NCBI GenBank assembly: GCA_938011325.1
Contig: CALLUD010000007.1
Span: 1 to 64,000, forward strand
Origin: an uncultured Spartobacteria bacterium
GTDB lineage: Bacteria > Verrucomicrobiota > Verrucomicrobiia > Chthoniobacterales > JAATET01
Length of the DNA: 64,000 nucleotides
Direction: 5' to 3'
Under the pieces are notes generated by a model. That model was not told the DNA's origin, searched no databases, and saw nothing but the letters and a program-made list of their open reading frames with translations. Positions 62,164 through 64,000 of the stretch are shown here, piece by piece. Numbering within the stretch: position 1 is the stretch's first letter; every line of letters begins with the position of its first letter. The position numbers and the translations under genes are program-made.

Positions 62164-63033
62164 CTAGGCGCGGCGCTGTGCCAGCTCCACGCAGAGTTGG
62201 ATCGCGGCGATCATGCTGTCGGGCCGTGCCACGCCTTTTCCGGCGATCTCGAAAGCGGTGCCGTGGTCCGGGCTGGTGCGCGGAAAGGGAAGCCCGAGCG
62301 TGACGTTCACCCCGCAATCGAAAGCAAGAAGCTTCAGCGGGATGAGACCCTGATCGTGATACATGCACACGATCGCGTCGAACTCACCGGCCGCAGCGCG
62401 GAAAAACACGGTGTCGGGTGGCAGGGGACCGGTAAACGTGGTCGTCGTGTCCTCCGCCTGAAGCCGGCGCACGGCCGGAGCGATGATGTCCAGCTCCTCG
62501 TTCCCGAGATCTCCGCCCTCGCCGGCGTGGGGATTCAGCCCTGCAACGGCGATGCGCGGGGTCTGCACGCCGCGGCGATGCACAAAGGTGGCGAGCAGTT
62601 TCGAGACGCGGCAGATCTCGGAGATGGTCAGCATCTCGGGCACGTTCTTCAGCGGGACGTGCGCGGTCACCAATCCCACGGTGAGCGGACCGCCGGTGAG
62701 ACACATCGCGTGATTCGTCGTGCCCGTGCGTGCCGCGAAAAACTCGGTCTGGCCGGGAAAATCGAAGCCGATGGCGTGCATGGGCTGCTTGGAAATCGGT
62801 CCGGTAACAACGCCGTCGAATTTTCCCGACTTTGCTCCGGCCACAGCTTCCTCCAGAGCCGCGAAAGCGGCGCGCGCGGAGGCTGGAGTGGGGCGTCCCG
62901 GCTCGAATCCGTCGGTGCTCCCGAGGATCGTGAATTCCGCCAAGCCCGCGATGCGCGGATCGGCGAGGGCGCCATTCACCACCTCCGGGCCGATGCCGGA
63001 CGGGTCACCCAGGGTGATGGCAATGCGAGCCAC
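62164..63033 (-). CDS. pdxA: 4-hydroxythreonine-4-phosphate dehydrogenase PdxA
   Basis: This 289-residue enzyme oxidises 4-phosphohydroxy-L-threonine in DXP-dependent pyridoxal phosphate synthesis. The sequence has ITLGDPSGIGPEV at the N-terminus, VVTGPISKQPMHAIGFDFPG, the metal His of VTAHVPLKNV, GLNPHAGEGGDLGNEE and CMYHDQGLIPLK. It is somewhat shorter than E. coli PdxA (329), mainly between the first two motifs. It begins with GTG, 11 bases after the SurA-like gene; the surA-pdxA order is also found in E. coli. Confidence 0.96.
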   Translation of the reverse strand: MARIAITLGDPSGIGPEVVNGALADPRIAGLAEFTILGSTDGFEPGRPTPASARAAFAALEEAVAGAKSGKFDGVVTGPISKQPMHAIGFDFPGQTEFFAARTGTTNHAMCLTGGPLTVGLVTAHVPLKNVPEMLTISEICRVSKLLATFVHRRGVQTPRIAVAGLNPHAGEGGDLGNEELDIIAPAVRRLQAEDTTTTFTGPLPPDTVFFRAAAGEFDAIVCMYHDQGLIPLKLLAFDCGVNVTLGLPFPRTSPDHGTAFEIAGKGVARPDSMIAAIQLCVELAQRRA

Positions 63034-63044
63034 GGCGGGGACCC

Positions 63045-64000
63045 CTACGAGTAAATCTTGATGTAGGCCTGCTCGCGGAGGGTGTCGATCCAGCGCTGCA
63101 GTTCCTTGTTTCTTTCCTGCTGGATGAGGTTCTGCTCGATCTCGTCGCGCACTTCGCTGATCGACTTCGTGGAGGCGTTCTTCCGCGCTTCCACCATCAT
63201 GATGTAATACGAGTTGCCGATCTCGATGACGTCGCTGATTTCGCCGGCACGCAGCGAAAAGGCAACCTCGGTGAGCGGCTCGCTGAGCGTATTGCGATCG
63301 ATCCAGCCCCAGTCTCCCTCGGCCTCCTGCGTGCTGGGATCCTCGGAATACATCTGCGCCATGCGGCCAAACTCCGCGCCGGAGACGAGTTTCGCGCGAA
63401 TTTCCTCGGCCATCGCGCGCTTGCCGCCCGGCAGACCCAGATCGGCATCCGCGTCCTCACGAAGCACGATCATGCGCAGCTTCACCTGCTCCGGGGTCGT
63501 GTATTCGGACTTGTGGCGGTCGTAGTATTCCTGGATGCGCGTGGGCGAGATCACGAAATCCTCCTTCACGTAATTTTGACGCATCGCGGCCACGACCAGC
63601 TTGTCGTGCTCGATCTGTTTGAACTTGGTGACCGTGTAACCCTGGCTCTTGAGCGTGCGAACGAACGCGCCGCGGTCGCCGCCAAACTCTTCGCGGATGA
63701 TCTGCTGCACGCGATCGTCGATGAGATACGCCGGAATCGTGAGTTCCTTCTTCCGGAATTCCTGCAGGATGAGCTGACGGTCGATCAGGTCCTTGAGCGC
63801 GGAAAGCCGCATCTCCTTGATCTTGTTCTCGAGTTCCTCGCCCTGATACGCGGCGCGGAGGGCGCGTTCGCGGCCGGCGATGAGCTCCCGGACCTGGGAG
63901 TAGGTGATGACATCGCCATTCACGACGGCAGCGATACCGTCGATGACCTCACTTTGGGCGCGAACAATCCCGCTGGTGAGCAGGGCAAGCGCACAAGTGA
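63045..64000 (-). CDS. surA: SurA-like periplasmic chaperone/PPIase, 5' end outside window
   Basis: At least 317 residues are visible. The frame stays open to the right edge, where it reads as a signal peptide end (CALALLTSGIVRAQ), followed by the mature start VIDGIAAVVNGDVITYSQVR, typical of SurA. A helical N-domain follows, then a parvulin PPIase domain (EQVKLRMIVL; FGRMAQMYSEDPS; GDWGWIDR; EISDVIEIGNSYYIMMV). It assists outer-membrane protein folding. A GTG at 63923 would leave out the export signal, so the true start lies beyond 64000. It is followed by pdxA. Confidence 0.9.
   Translation of the reverse strand, partial: TCALALLTSGIVRAQSEVIDGIAAVVNGDVITYSQVRELIAGRERALRAAYQGEELENKIKEMRLSALKDLIDRQLILQEFRKKELTIPAYLIDDRVQQIIREEFGGDRGAFVRTLKSQGYTVTKFKQIEHDKLVVAAMRQNYVKEDFVISPTRIQEYYDRHKSEYTTPEQVKLRMIVLREDADADLGLPGGKRAMAEEIRAKLVSGAEFGRMAQMYSEDPSTQEAEGDWGWIDRNTLSEPLTEVAFSLRAGEISDVIEIGNSYYIMMVEARKNASTKSISEVRDEIEQNLIQQERNKELQRWIDTLREQAYIKIYS

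Overview
The window is high-GC DNA (roughly 60-65% by hand sampling). It looks like the chromosome of a diderm bacterium, most plausibly a member of the Verrucomicrobiota. The reasons are a SecA of about 1000 residues, prepilin-like proteins encoded away from any secretion cluster, a DUF2721 protein, a soluble LacI-type sensor kinase, transglutaminase-like proteins, and outer-membrane genes (TolC, YdbH, SurA types). The phylum is inferred from gene content only; no rRNA or other marker is present.

Region 1 (1-13005) is a complete type I-G (formerly I-U) CRISPR-Cas locus. The left edge cuts into a long array with 38 identical 36-base repeats visible. It is followed by a 229-base presumed leader and, all on the minus strand, cas2, a cas4-cas1 fusion, csb2, csb1, csx17 and cas3. 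The leader carries hairpins, one of which resembles the repeat stem. One spacer is present twice in tandem. The effector genes csb2, csb1 and csx17 look lower in GC than the adaptation genes.

Region 2 (13358-29068) is mixed housekeeping and accessory content. It holds a HAD hydrolase, an FAD monooxygenase group, a transglutaminase-like protein, SufE, TatD and TcdA, a cyclase-NTPase-TPR signalling protein, tRNA-Pro, GlgB, an orphan prepilin-like protein with its own promoter and terminator, a short MgtE-like transporter and a binding lipoprotein.

Region 3 (29059-52006) starts with an AddAB-like nuclease-helicase pair. Next comes a run of six overlapping plus-strand genes: a LacI-type hybrid kinase, a secreted protein, a UbiA prenyltransferase, a YdbH-like protein, a fused YnbE-YdbL-like lipoprotein and a TolC-like protein. 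Convergent to it is a MacAB-like ABC exporter. FIST, ACT, UPF0173 and ArsR genes and a frameshifted SDR gene follow.

Region 4 (52075-64000) has SecA, a NusG/RfaH-like factor, three exact 42-base palindromic repeat units, and a tightly coupled five-gene operon. That operon encodes a secreted transglutaminase-hydrolase, an anchored protein, a pseudopilin, an ABC ATPase and an ABC permease, and is the best candidate here for an undescribed system. DUF2721, PdxA and a SurA-like chaperone cut by the right edge complete the window.
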